Shown one piece after another: positions 47,235 through 58,176 of a DNA stretch of 64,000 nt. A program made the position numbers and the translations under genes. Under the pieces are notes generated by a model that was not told the origin of the DNA, searched no databases, and saw nothing but the letters and a program-made list of their open reading frames with translations. The stretch's first letter is position 1. Every line of letters begins with the position of its first letter. Origin of the DNA: Posidonia oceanica (lineage: Eukaryota; Streptophyta; Magnoliopsida; Alismatales; Posidoniaceae); NCBI GenBank assembly GCA_037176725.1, contig JAZBRS010000039.1:26510001-26574000 (forward strand), read 5' to 3'.

Positions 47235-49392
47235 ATTGGACGCTGGCAACACCAGCGTCCAACGTTGGATGCTAGCAGAGCTGGTGTCCAACACCTGCTG
47301 CAGACAGACGGCATGCATTTTTGAAAAACCATGCAATCTAACTACATGAATGCAGTACTGATGCAAAAGTACAACTAAATGGGTGCCTAACATGTAGATC
47401 TAACCTAACAGAAGATTAGAAGAGGGATCAGAACAAGGAGCAAGCCAGAATCAAGGATTCAAGCTAGCAGGTTGTTGGACGCCTGTATGCTGGGCGTCCA
47501 ACGTTAGACGCCAGAGTGGCTGGCGTCCAACAAGAACAGAAGACAGAGGAGAGAAGGGAGCAAACAAATGATAGATGAGAGTGGGGATCATGCATTTGGG
47601 CCACTGGAGGTGAGCATGGGGCAAGCAAGCAAACATGGGAAGCTTAAAAAAACAACTCAAACCTTACCTGCAGCTTGTGCCAGGTCAAAGACGCAACCAG
47701 GTCGTTGGACGCGAGCTAGGCTGGCGTCCAATGTTGGACGCCAGCTCCAGTAGCGTACAACGCCCTGGGAGGCACAACACACAAGAGACACGCATAAACA
47801 AGCAAATAATCCACAGAAATTAAAGAACAGTTGCTACTGAAGCTAGACATGCATAAGAACACGGGAGATAAGCAAACAAGGAAATCAGAAAGGCATGCAA
47901 GCTTTAAACAAATGAATGAGGAGCCAGGACGTTGGACGCTAGAGCCAGCAGCGTCCAACGTTGGACGCTGAAGGCTCTGGCGTCCAATGACCCAGACATG
48001 CAGACTCACTTACTCTAAAGGGGGAGCTCAGCTCAGACCCCACCTATATGCATGCAGATGAACCAAGGCATATCAGAGCAAAATGAACATCCACAGCAAA
48101 CATGGCAAGCATTTGATCTAAGAAGACAAGATAAAAGGAAGCATGCATGAAAGAATAGGCTTCAAACTTGCAAAAAGGAATAAATAGCTTAAAGAAATCT
48201 TAGCAAACCTAAGCATGGTTGCCTTAGGCGCTAGGCATCTCTAAGCATGCATGGATCACAAAATAATATCAAGAATATGCAAGGCATAGGCATGGCAGCA
48301 AAGCAAAGCAAGCAGATATGTTGGACGCTAGATGAACCAGCGTCCAACGTTGGACGTGGCTCACCCTGGCGTCCAATGCAGGCAGGAGACAGACTGAGCA
48401 CTAAGCATGCAAAAAGGATTCAAACAGGCATGGAATAAGTTAAAAAGCATGGCATAACATAAGAGAGCAGTAAAGGAAGCATATGGCATATATTTGCAAG
48501 AGAGCAAGCAAGGATAAAACATGGAAAGCATCCAAACAAGGGCAAAGCCAAACAGAGTGTTGGACGCTGCCCAAGCAGGCGTCCAACGTTGGACGCACCA
48601 GCTGATGCGTCCAACACACTGAACTCTCTCTTGGACGTGAATCACATCCAAAAGGAGTCAAACAAATTGCTAAGTTGCATGGAGACGCTCTACTACGCAT
48701 GCAAGACTACAGGGGATGGTTGGCTTATTGTTTGAAGACCTGGAAGGGCATGCTCCACCCAAGCTTGCCAGAGTTGCAGGTGTGCTGCGGCAGCAAGTTC
48801 GGCGACGTCGTCTGGGTAGCTCGGAGCACCGGAGAGGCTTGCAGCTGGTTGCAGATGAAGATGGGAGTGCCTTCTTGCTCTCAGAAGTGGGAATTCTCTC
48901 CTCAGCTCTGTGTGGTGACTGTGGCAGAGGCATGAAGTTACGGTTTTGTGCAAATGCTGCATGGGTTCTCGTGTTGGCAGAGGTGTTGCAGGCCGAATTC
49001 TGGCTTTGGCAGGTGCAGGTGAGTGTGTGAGGTCCATGTGGATTGTCAGAGGAGGGCGTGGGCATTGGCAGAAGGCTGGCGAGAGTAAGGTGGTGGCTGA
49101 CATGGGCGGCGAAAGTCAGGCCTGTCAGTGAGAGCTTAGAGGGCAGGTTTTGGGCTGATATGGAGGAGATGGGTAGTTACTTAGGTTTGGAAGGTAGTGG
49201 ATGGCATGGAGTGGAGGAAGGGACGGGTAGTAAGTGCAGGGAGGCGCGGTATTGGACGGCTGGTGAGTTGGAGGGGGCGGAGCAACCGCTGTTGCCCTTG
49301 AGTTGTTGGACGCCAGACCAGAGGACGTCCAATGTTGGACGCTAGCACAGGCCGCGTCCAATGTTGGACGCTGCCTATTCCAGTGTCCAACA
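47235..49392. repeat. Seven palindromic modules of the H solo LTR
   Basis: 47235-47292, 47474-47532, 47704-47762, 47930-47987, 48320-48376, 48559-48615 and 49305-49392 (double). Each is the counterpart of one module in the outer LTR. For instance 47930-47987 is nearly the exact reverse complement of 49947-50004. Confidence 0.93.
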
Positions 49393-49946
49393 CACTCAGG
49401 TGGCATAGGCTGTAAATGGGCTTGGGCTTGGGCTTAGAAGTGTTGTAAAAGATGCAAAGAGGCTTGGTAAAGGCTTCTAGGGTTCGGGGTAAGGTTTTGG
49501 GTTTGGTTTTGGGGCTAGAAAATGGGTTAGAAAAGGGATGCGATTCTAGAGTCCACACACGAGCCTGCAAAAGAGAACAACCGACTTCCTGGTTGTCAAA
49601 ATGGGGTGTCTACAGCGTCCAACACATCTGTTAGCTGTAGCATGCTGCCATGCCTATATTATGCTTATTTTTTATGCTATTTCGTGATCCATGCTTGCTT
49701 AGAGATGCCTGGCCCCTATGGCAACTATGTTTAGGTTTGCTAGGTCTTTTCAAGTTGCATGCTTTCTGTTTGCAAGTTTGACTCCTATGTTCCTATGCAT
49801 GTTTCCTCTTTGCTTTGTTCTCTTGGATTAAATGCTTCCTATGCATGTTCCTGTTTGCTCTTATATGTTTCAGTAGCTTGCATGCATGTAAGTGGGGTCA
49901 GAGCTGAGCTCCCCCTTTAAAACAGGTAGGTCTGCATGCTTTGGTC

Positions 49947-50733
49947 ATTGGACGCTAGAGCCTTCAGCGTCCAACGTTGGACGCTGCTGGCTCTAGCGTC
50001 CAACGTCCTGGCTCCTCATCTTGTTGTTCAAAGCTTGCATGTTGTTCTAATCTAGTTCTTTGCATGTCTCCTGCGTTTCCATGCATGCTTAACTTCTTTA
50101 GCAACTGTTCTTTAACTTCTATGGATTATTTTGGCTATTTTATGCATGTTTTTTGTGTGTTGTGCCTCCCAAAGCGTTGTACGCTGCTGGTGCTGGCGTC
50201 CAACATTGGACGCCGGCCTAGCTTGCGTCCAACACCCTGGTTGTGTCTCTGACTTGGCACAAGCTATAGGTAAGGTCTGATTGAATTTTTTATGCTTCCC
50301 TTGTTTGCTTGTTTGCCCCATGCTCATCTCCAGCAGCCCAAATGCATGATCCCTATTTTTATTTGCCTTTTGTATGCTTCTTTCTCTCCTCTGTCTTCTG
50401 ATCTGTGTAAGACGCCTGACACTCTGGCGTCTAACGTTGGACGCCAAGCATACAGGCGTCCAACAGCCTGCTTGCTTGGATCTTTGATTTTGGCTTGCCT
50501 CCTGCTCTGATCCCTCTTCTAATCTTCTGTTAGGTTAGTCTTGCATGTCAGGCACCCATTTAGTTGCATTTTTGCATCTGTATTGCATCCATGTTGCTAG
50601 AATGCACTGTTTTCCAAAAATTGCATGTTGTTTGCCTCCAGCAGGTGTTGGATGCCAGCAATGCTAGCATCCAACGTTGGACGCCAGCAATGCTAGCGTC
50701 CAACGTTGGACGTTGGTGTTACCAGCGTCCAAT
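49947..50733. repeat. Palindromic modules 4-7 of the H LTR
   Basis: 49947-50004, 50176-50234, 50410-50465 and 50647-50733 (double). The flanks of neighbouring modules are unrelated, yet spacing stays near 170-235 bp. Confidence 0.92.
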
Positions 50734-51269
50734 ACTTGTAGATGGCTGACAGCCATTTTAAAGCGCCGATTTCGCTTCACTCGCCGTCTTCCGCTTTTTT
50801 TTGCTTCGTTGGCTTACTGCAACCCCTATGCATGTTGCCCACCCCTTTGTTTTGGTTTTTCACGTTGCTTTGCCTCGTTTTCCATACTTTGCCCTATTTT
50901 CCACGTTCTGCATCGTTTCCCGCTGCTTTGCATGGTTTTCCATGCCCCTTTGCTTTGCTTTCCGCTCTTTGCCTCGTTTTCCATGCCTTGCATTGTTTTC
51001 TGCATTTTGGCACTGTTTTTCGCACCCGCTTTGCTTTATCGCTTGCAAGTCACTTGCATTGCTTGGTTTCCCTGCAGTTTTGCTTTACCGCCTGCATCTG
51101 CATATAGGGCTATGATGCTTACTACCTAGGAGTTCTCACGAACCAGGGTCCGCCCAGTTCGGAACACTAGCAGCGTGGCTGAGCACATAGATAGCACGTT
51201 TATTTCCAATGCATAGTAGGTAGGCATTTATGGCATTTAGGCATTAGGCTAGCAATTCCCTGCATTAGC

Positions 51270-51527
51270 GCGAGATTGCTTAAGAAAGACCGACTCTCGG
51301 ACGTATCGGGGGTGCCTAACACCTTCCCCGTGCGTAACAGGAGTCCTTGCCCTTTCTCTTGGCTCGCATCGACCTTTCCTTTATCCTAGGCATGAGTCAT
51401 AGCATAGCATAGCTTAGATTAGCATTGCATCCCTTTGCCCCTCCTTGCATCCGGTTTTACATGTCTTTTCATGTATTACCCCTGGTTTTCCTTGTCTTCC
51501 AATTGAATAGACCCGGTGGCGACTCCG
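51270..51527 (+). other. Conserved LTR 3' core with primer-site look-alike (element H)
   Basis: GGGGGTGCCTAACACCTTCC and GCGTAACAGGAGTCCTTGCC (51308-51352), then GGTGGCGACTCCG at 51515-51527, about 150 nt before the LTR end. Confidence 0.87.
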
Positions 51528-51678
51528 ATTTGTCTTATCATTTCATTTCTTTTCTTCTGCCAACGTTTCCGAGTCGATTTTCTTCCCTCAGATCCAGCCG
51601 CATATAGTGAGCCTATTTTGATCGGTGCACGCAAGCTTTGGTAACTTGCATGGACGATCAGAATTCAGGATTACTACA

Positions 51679-51698
51679 GTGGCGACTCCGTTGGGGAA
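51679..51698 (+). other. Primer-binding site of element H
   Basis: GTGGCGACTCCGTTGGGGA starts directly after the LTR end CTACA. Best-preserved primer site in the window. Confidence 0.92.
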
Positions 51699-52259
51699 CA
51701 GTACTCTGGCTTTCGCCTTGGCCTTCTCGCCTCTTGCTTTTGTGTTTTGCTTGCCTTTTGCTTTCGCCAGCTTTACTCGCTTACCTGCTTGCTTGTTTAT
51801 TTATCTACTTTATGCCATAATTGCTTGCGCTACTTCATTTGCCTGCATCACATGTCTAAATACTTGCTTGGCACACCATGCATGCCTTCTAGATGATGAA
51901 CGCTTCCTTTTACACCAATGCAATGCCATTGCACCTGCACATGCTATGCATACCAGCTTTTTGCTATGATAAGTGTCTTTCCTTTCACTATCATGCTCAT
52001 ACACACATACACATGCCATGCTCATGCCTTTTGCTATGATGTGTGTTGCCTGCTTGCCATGTTTGGGTGATTTTCTTCCCCTTTTGCATTAGGCCTAAGG
52101 ACAATTAGAGACTGATTGCTTCCCCCAAGGCTAACTAAAAACAGTAAGTAAAAAGAACTTCTAGGAGCAACTAGAGACTGCAAACACCCTACACCCCCTT
52201 GAGTTAATAAAATGCGCAAGATAAAATGCGAAGCATTTGCATAAAGCATCATATAGGGC
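51699..52259 (+). other. Proximal leader of element H
   Basis: Pyrimidine-rich low-complexity sequence (CTTGC-type runs), the counterpart of the A and B leaders. No gene was recognised. Confidence 0.6.
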
Positions 52260-52580
52260 ATGCATTCTTCTCATCTGAGTCCACCTATAGTCTGAGAAGG
52301 ATAGTCCCGGTCTCTTGCCCCCAACGCTTTGGCATTGTGTAAGTAGATCGGTCTGTCCCCACCTTGTCAGGGGGCCGCGTCGGTGTTAGTAGAGGGTACC
52401 ACCCATGCTTCTGGCAGGGTCAAGGCCACCGACGCACCACTACGTCACCACCTGAGTTTTGGGCCGGGTTTAAGACGTGGGACCTACTTTTTTCTAGCCT
52501 GAGTCGGCGACCTGTACACCCCTGAGCGTTCGAAGTAGACTGCCTACTAGGACACCCTAGATTGGTGAGGGAGAGCATGC
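52260..52580 (+). promoter_or_regulatory. Conserved leader block before gag (element H)
   Basis: Shared with element B (25740-26040): GAGAAGGATAGTCCCGGTCTC-type inverted repeat, GGCAGGGTCAAGGCCACC, CTACTAGGACACCCTAG, GAGGGAGAGCATG. It may be an RNA packaging or dimerisation region by position; this is inference. Confidence 0.5.
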
Positions 52581-52779
52581 TAGAAAGCATACATCTGCAT
52601 TCATATCATACATTAAAACATTTGCTTTTACTTTCAGGTTCTAATCCCTTGATTTTGTTTGCTTTTCGTGCAGAGGACTGTCAGCGAGTTCCTTAGCTGG
52701 AGCTTGAGTGCCTTCCCTTACTGACGCCCCTGCTGCGATCCCTGCTTCTGATCATCCCCCCTTCCGAGCTACTTCTCTT

Positions 52780-55465
52780 TAGCGAACATAGCTCCTCCTA
52801 GGATTTGCCCTCTTACCCCCTCTCGCAGCCCTGTGATCACCCGTTCTCGGTCAGCGTTGGCCTAGTTTGTTGGTGACTCCCAGGCCCCTGTTGCCCTAGA
52901 GGTGGCCCCTCTTTTGGTTCCTTTAGCTCCTGCATTGACTCCCTTTGTGCCAGCATCTCCTTCTCTGGTACAGCTGCTGCCCTCTTATTCTATGGGGCAG
53001 TGGCAGGCTCCGCCGGACCCGGTTGCCGAGACTGTCTTGGTAACCGCCGCCCGCGCTCCGGAGACACTGCTGACTCCTCCTCCCCAGGGTAATGTCACTT
53101 TTGACACTCACCTTGCTACGGCGAATTACGCCTTAGGACCTCCGCCCCTTGGACAATCTATGTCCCAGCCGCTTGATTCTGGTCCTCCGCCGATCCTGCA
53201 ACTCAGCATACCTACTGACGGGTCCCCTGAGATGCAGTATCAGCAGCTGATGGAGACTGCCTAGAGACTGCAGGGCATGGCTCTATCTCTTCACCCCTCA
53301 TTTACTCCTACTGCTCCCGAGGCTCCGCTGCAACCTACTCTTGCGTCGCAGGCATTCCCCTCTACTCCCCCACCCAGACCACCGCCTTAGCTACTCACTG
53401 CTCAGGCGATGGGGGCCCAGCTTCCGCCTCCTGCATATGCACAACACCCAGCACAGCATCCTCCTCTAGCACCTGGTGGTCAGTCCGTAGGACTGATCGG
53501 AGCACAGCATCCCTCTGGCCCGCAGCCCGGCACTGTGCCGATGCAGCAGCTGACGCTCCAGCACTCTGCATCACCCATTGCTCAGCATGCTAGTTATTCA
53601 TACCCCCTGCATCAGCAATACCCTACCCCAGCATACATGCCTGCACACACAACACACCCGAACAGATACGCCGCCCATCCTGTCGCTCCACCAGGCGATG
53701 TGATGGTTGACCCAAAGGAGCACCTCGATGCAGCTTATGCGGCGTATGTGGTCCCTGCCCCTGTTGTACCACCTCCTTTGGCAGCAGCTCCAGACTCTAA
53801 CGTCGATAGGTTCGCCGTTCTGGAGAAAGCACTTCGACAAGTGCAGAGTACAGACCACCAGTCTTACCAGTTCCGGGATCTCTGTTATTTTCCAAAGGCG
53901 GTACTCCCCCCGAAGTTCCGCATCCCAGTATTTGAAAAATACAATGGTAGAGGCTGCTCAATTGCACACTTGAAGGCATATTGCGGAGATCTCGCTCAGC
54001 TCCAGGCTGACGAGAGGTTGCTAATCTGCTTGTTCTAGAAAAGTCTAAGTGGCCCTACACTCAAGTGGTTCACCTCACTTGATATGGCCAGCATTAAGAC
54101 GTGGAACGACCTCAGCCAGGCATTCCAGGGACAATATTCCTTCAACTTGGACATGGTCCGTAAGCGCAAGGACCTGGTCGCATTAAAGCAGAACCCCGGC
54201 GAGCCGTTCGGGGAGTATGTCGGCTGCTGGCGTGCACTCGCTTCGTAGGTTCGAGATGGACCCTCTGATAAGGAGTCCCTCGAGATTGTGATTGGGGGTG
54301 CACAGCCTACTGTCGGGGCTCTGCTCAGCATTCAACCTGTCACAACCTTCTCTACACTAATTCGGGCTGGCACCCGCGTAGAGAGTTCGCTACGGAGTGG
54401 CAACTTCCCGGCGCTCTCTGCGTTTGCCAAGCAGGCCACCGCCAGCAGCAACAGCAACAACACCAGCAGCAATACCAGCAGCCGGCCCAAGAAGAAGGAC
54501 ACGTCGAAGCCTACTGTTGCCTACGTCGACCCCGCACCCGTACCTGTTCAGCTGGCGGTTCGGCCTCCCCCGCATCAAGTAGTATATGCACCAGCACCTA
54601 GGGCACCTCCCACACCACAAATCATTACCACCGCCCAACCGGTGTATCTTGCCGCATCGGTCCAGCAAGCGCAGGCCTAGGGGCCAAGGCGACCACGGCG
54701 TCAATTCACCCCATTGGTGGAGCCGTTAACCGCCATCCTCCCCAAGGTTGCGACATTTTTGAGGTTTCCCGAGGCTCGCCCTTTGCCAAATCCACTTCCG
54801 CATTGGCATAAGGCGCACCTTTTTTGCGACTTTCATCGAGCCCCTGGGCACTTGAAGAACAGTTGCCTTACTCTGTGGGACGCCATCCAGAACTTGATCG
54901 AATCGGGAACAATTTCGATCCACACGTAGAGGCACCTTCTTCTATTCCTCCATCAGCATTAGCCCCTGCATCAGCATTAGCACCCCCTCACTCCAGCATT
55001 GTCCACCAGCCCCTCCCGGAGCATCCTAATCCGGAAGGCGCAGGGACCTCAGGAATCTATTCTCTCTCCCCCTCCGGGCCTGCTACGTCTGTGGTAGACC
55101 CCTCCGAGCTCATTCATGATGTCTCGGAGCCCTTTCCTCTAGCTTTGTATCGTGCGGCCATTGTCGGCTCCGAGTCGGGAGTCCATATGATCCAACAGCG
55201 TGCTAGGCCGGGGCGCTCCGCCGCTCGCCCTACCATGCATCCTCAGGTCCTTGTCCCTATATACCTTCAAGCCAGACCTCAGGTCCAAGCTCCAGCCTCC
55301 TATTTAGGTAGGCCCCCAATCAGTCTATTAGCTAGGTCTCAACCAGGGCCTCCAGCAACCTACCAGCATCAGCACCCCTCGCCCTATTACCCAGCCAACC
55401 CTCCGGTAGCCCCTCTTGTGCTTGCAGCACAGGCCCCAGCAGTTATTAACTTAACCTGGGACCTC
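52780..55465 (+). pseudogene. Gag of element H
   Basis: A single register runs from about 52788 to 54929, interrupted only by TAG codons (after SALA, META, PPRPPP, LICLF, RALAS and QQAQA). A one-base loss near 54922 then shifts to the frame used up to 55465. Domains: Pro-rich N-terminus; PKEHLDAAYAAYVV; NVDRFAVLEKALRQV; a capsid-like part with LKWFTSLDM, KRKDLVALKQNP and FGEYVGCWRALAS; a Ser/Asn-rich linker; zinc-knuckle FCDFHRAPGHLKNSC (54818-54862); and a Pro/Ala-rich tail with VVDPSELIHDVSEPFP. No ATG fits the N-terminus; the expected start codon may be the ATA at 52788 (ATAGCTCCTCCT). Gag would build the particle. Confidence 0.88.
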
Positions 55466-55470
55466 CATCG

Positions 55471-57646
55471 TGTAATATCCTGATTTTCCATAATATAATT
55501 GAGTTAATTATTTTGGAAAATCTTTCGCTGTTGTTGTTGCTATTGTTTGTGGTGTGTTGGGGTTGTGTGTCTTTGGTGGTTTGGTTTCTGGCTCCTCGGT
55601 GTTGTTTGGTGTGGTCGTGAGGAAGTGAGGGCTTTGTTGAAGGATGTTTGGGGCTTGTGTGTGGTTTGTGGTGGAAAATGGGTTAGAGTGCAATTTGCCC
55701 ATTTTCCCACCACACGTGCCCATTTCCTTTTTCCCCTTTTCTTCTTCCTTCCTTTTGTTTTCTCCACCCGACAGCCGATTGCAGCCTAAGCGATCGCCGG
55801 CGGCTGGAGGAGATCGAGGAGGTGCGGCCAGTGCTGGTGGAGCGTGGAGGCAAGCCGGTGAGGAGGTGTGGTGCTCGTCGGCCGGAGGAGGGCTGTGTTC
55901 ATTGACCGGCTGAGGTTTGGGGGCAGAGTGGTCGCCGGTGGTTGGTATGTGTCTCCCCCTAGGTTTTCTTTCCAATGCTTGCCTAGAATGCTTAGAATGC
56001 ATGTGATGTAGCTATGCCATGAATATTGTAGGATTTTGTTTGGTTTTGAATGGTTTTTGGATTGGTTGTGGTTTGAATGGAAATAGGTTTTATTTGACCT
56101 CTTGAGCTTTACGAATTTATATCTTGATGTATGATCCATGGATTGGTTTGATTTTTGTGCTCATGTGTAGAGCACTCGTGATGCTTTGGTTCTAGTATTT
56201 ACTTGTGATTTATGGGTTTTTGTGGTAAGATCGGTTGGAGTTCCCATCTTGGGCGATTTGTTTTAGGTTTCGTTTTGGTTTTCTGAAGATCGCCTAGATC
56301 GGTACGACCTTTATTTTCGGTATGCTGTTTTCGGTAAAAATCGGTACGACCCACCATTTTCGGTGTCCCGTTTTGCTATCAGTTTAGGCCGGATTCTGAT
56401 TTCGGTGTGCCACAATCGATCGGTCTGCCGATTTTTGTGTGGATCGGTTCGACTGGTGGGTTTGGTTCCACCGAATCAGGGATTTTCGGTCTACTGGTGG
56501 CATTTTCGGTGTGTCATTTTTGGTCTGAACCCGGACTCGGTGCCCAGAACGGTCTGTCGGTTGATTTGGTTCTCCTAAATCAAGGATTTTCGGTCAACCG
56601 GTACTGACTTTTCGATGTGCCGTTTTTGGGGTAAAATGGTTTCTAAAGAGGGAGAGATTTGGGTTTTCGAGGTATTTGGTTTTATTGTGTTCTGGCATGG
56701 TTTTGTGGATTATGAGGAAAGGTTTATGAAAGGATTTCTAAATGACTTTAGAAAAGAAATGCATGTTTGCGAAAAGAGTTTGGAAATGGTTTCCGTGGTT
56801 TTGAGGACCAAGAGACCGAAGCTTCTGACTGGCGATTAGGGGTGTTTGAACACACGCCCTATGGTCCAAGAGTCAGGTAGCCTAGGGTGAGGTTAGCGGT
56901 ACAGTAGGCCCCGTTGAAACAGACGGTCTACCCTCTTTGCCGGTGCTGGCTGGGGCTGGGATTGGAGTCCCCAGACGCTCGGGCACCAAAGGGACGCCTG
57001 AGTGCGTAACCCCATGTTGTTATGAGGTTGATCATGAAAATGATCATGCTATAAATTGAGGGCTGAGTTCCTAGGGCGGATTGTTCTCCTACACGGGATA
57101 GTCTTCTGCGGCATTGCAGCCAAGAGATGCGTGTGTCATCTGCAACTGCTTGTGGTTGGTGTCGTTCACCGTGGCCAGGGTGTTCGATGATATTTGGAAT
57201 CGATGTGTGTGTGAGTGTGGATTTGAGATGAATTGTGATGTATTTGAGATTGCATGTTTTAGAAAAATGTGGATAGCTTTATAAAAGCATGTGATTTGAT
57301 ATTAATGAATGGTATGCTTTTAAATAGCATAGACTGCTGTAAATTATGATGTTTATTGCTTTAGTAACTGTTTCTGCTGCCGTTTGCCGTGGTTTTGGGT
57401 GGCACGTACTAGGTGACTTAGATGTCACTCACGCGTGTTTTGTGTTTGGTTTTCAGGTGCAGGGTCGAGGTACAGTCCAACCTGGTGCTTGTTTAGGGGA
57501 GCCATGTAGCCGCACATTGGGGATCTTCGGAGTATTTTAATAATTATGTAAAAATTTTAAATTTATTCTCAAATGTAACTAATTGTTTATTCTTTTAAAT
57601 ATCATTTGGGTAGTTGATGCTATTTGGTCGCGCAGGGGGCGTGACA
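55471..57646 (+). repeat. 5' LTR of element F, 2176 bp
   Basis: Begins TGTAATATCCTGATTTTCC and ends GGGCGTGACA, four bases before the primer site. The first 220 bp match the element E LTR. The middle (56260-56640) contains repeated TTTTCGGT / CGGTACGACC motifs and an imperfect tandem duplication of about 145 bp. Confidence 0.9.
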
Positions 57647-57650
57647 GGAG

Positions 57651-57664
57651 TGGTATCAGAGCTC
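57651..57664 (+). other. Primer-binding site of element F (initiator tRNA-Met type)
   Basis: TGGTATCAGAGCTC, the standard chromovirus primer site, complementary to the 3' end of initiator tRNA-Met. Confidence 0.95.
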
Positions 57665-57783
57665 TAGGTTCACTAAGTGCACCAGCTTAGTAGTGTCCGG
57701 TCTAGTGGCTCCGTAGAACTGTACCGTTTGTGTTTTTGCACCTGATCTTTTGTTTCTTGTCTTTGTTTTGTGGCTTTAGCTAG

Positions 57784-58176
57784 ATGGCACCTAAGGGCAA
57801 AGGCAAGGGGAGGGTTTCTGCATCCAGTTCTGGCTTAGAGGATGAAGGTGGTTTGAAGGGAGTTCGGCTAGAATTGGGGGAAATGGTGCGGGGACTTGTG
57901 CAATCGCTTGGAAAGAGCAGTTCCAGTGAGACCAAGGGTGACCCGTGGATTTCCTAGTTCCGTAAGCTTGGTGTGCCGAACATCGATGGCAAGGGCAAGC
58001 CAGAGGATGCGGAGTCTTGGCTCTCAGAGGTTGAGAAGATTCTGGAGAGTCTGGAGTGTCCGGAGGAGAAGTGGGTTCGTCTGGCAACCTTCCAATTCAA
58101 GGGTGAAGCCAGCTAGTGGTGGAAGTCTACGCGCCATCTCAAGTTTCCCGATACAGATCAGCTTGCTATACCCTGG
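57784..58176 (+). pseudogene. Gag N-terminus of element F
   Basis: The start ATG at 57784 opens MAPKGKGKGRVSASSSG, then a basic/Ser-rich arm. After a TAG (following DPWIS) come FRKLGVPNIDGKGKPEDAESWL, EKILESLECPEEKWVRLATFQF and, after another TAG, WWKSTRHLKFPDTDQLA. PEEKWVRLA and the WW motif belong to the chromovirus gag (retrotransposon gag family) capsid. Element G interrupts it after LAIPW. Both stops are TAG. Confidence 0.88.

Larger units (their letters stand above)
46286..49614 (-). mobile_element. Solo LTR, family H, 3329 bp
   Basis: The plus strand starts TGTAGTAATCCTGAATTC and ends GGGGTGTCTACA, flanked by GCGTC on both sides (46281-46285, 49615-49619). It is a reverse-complement match of the H LTR from end to end, including the seven modules in the mirrored order, and contains no internal region. 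Confidence 0.96.
44978..51678 (+). repeat. 5' LTR of element H (family H), 3367 bp without the insert
   Basis: Starts TGTAGACACCCGATTCTGACA and ends CAGGATTACTACA, followed at once by the primer site. Removing 46286-49614 and one GCGTC copy restores continuity. It includes seven palindromic modules, a degenerate minisatellite (50840-51040), conserved core and terminal hairpin. Confidence 0.94.
44978..55470 (+). mobile_element. Element H: Tat/Ogre-type retrotransposon, left portion
   Basis: 5' LTR 44978-51678 (interrupted by a solo LTR), primer site, leader, and gag up to 55465, where element F is inserted. It lies inside E's protease with candidate target duplication CCCAG (44973-44977). The rest of H would lie right of F and G, outside the window. 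The end of its gag region (APAVINLTWDLHRV) matches the spacer before protease in element A, so pol probably followed. Confidence 0.9.
55471..58176 (+). mobile_element. Element F: Tekay/Del-type chromovirus, 5' part
   Basis: Complete 5' LTR, primer site and the first 131 codons of gag, then interrupted by element G at 58177. It is inserted in H near the gag/protease boundary; left target-site candidate CATCG (55466-55470). Confidence 0.9.

Noticed and set aside
45209..50733. CRISPR-like array (regular palindromic repeats with unique spacers)
   Set aside because: Context is a eukaryotic LTR, repeats are imperfect and about 200 bp apart, and there are no cas-like genes.
52868..54680. Genetic-code change with UAG read as Gln
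   Set aside because: Would explain the TAG pattern, but plant nuclear genes do not use it, and the same elements also carry frameshifts, TGA stops and a lost catalytic residue, so decay is the simpler explanation.
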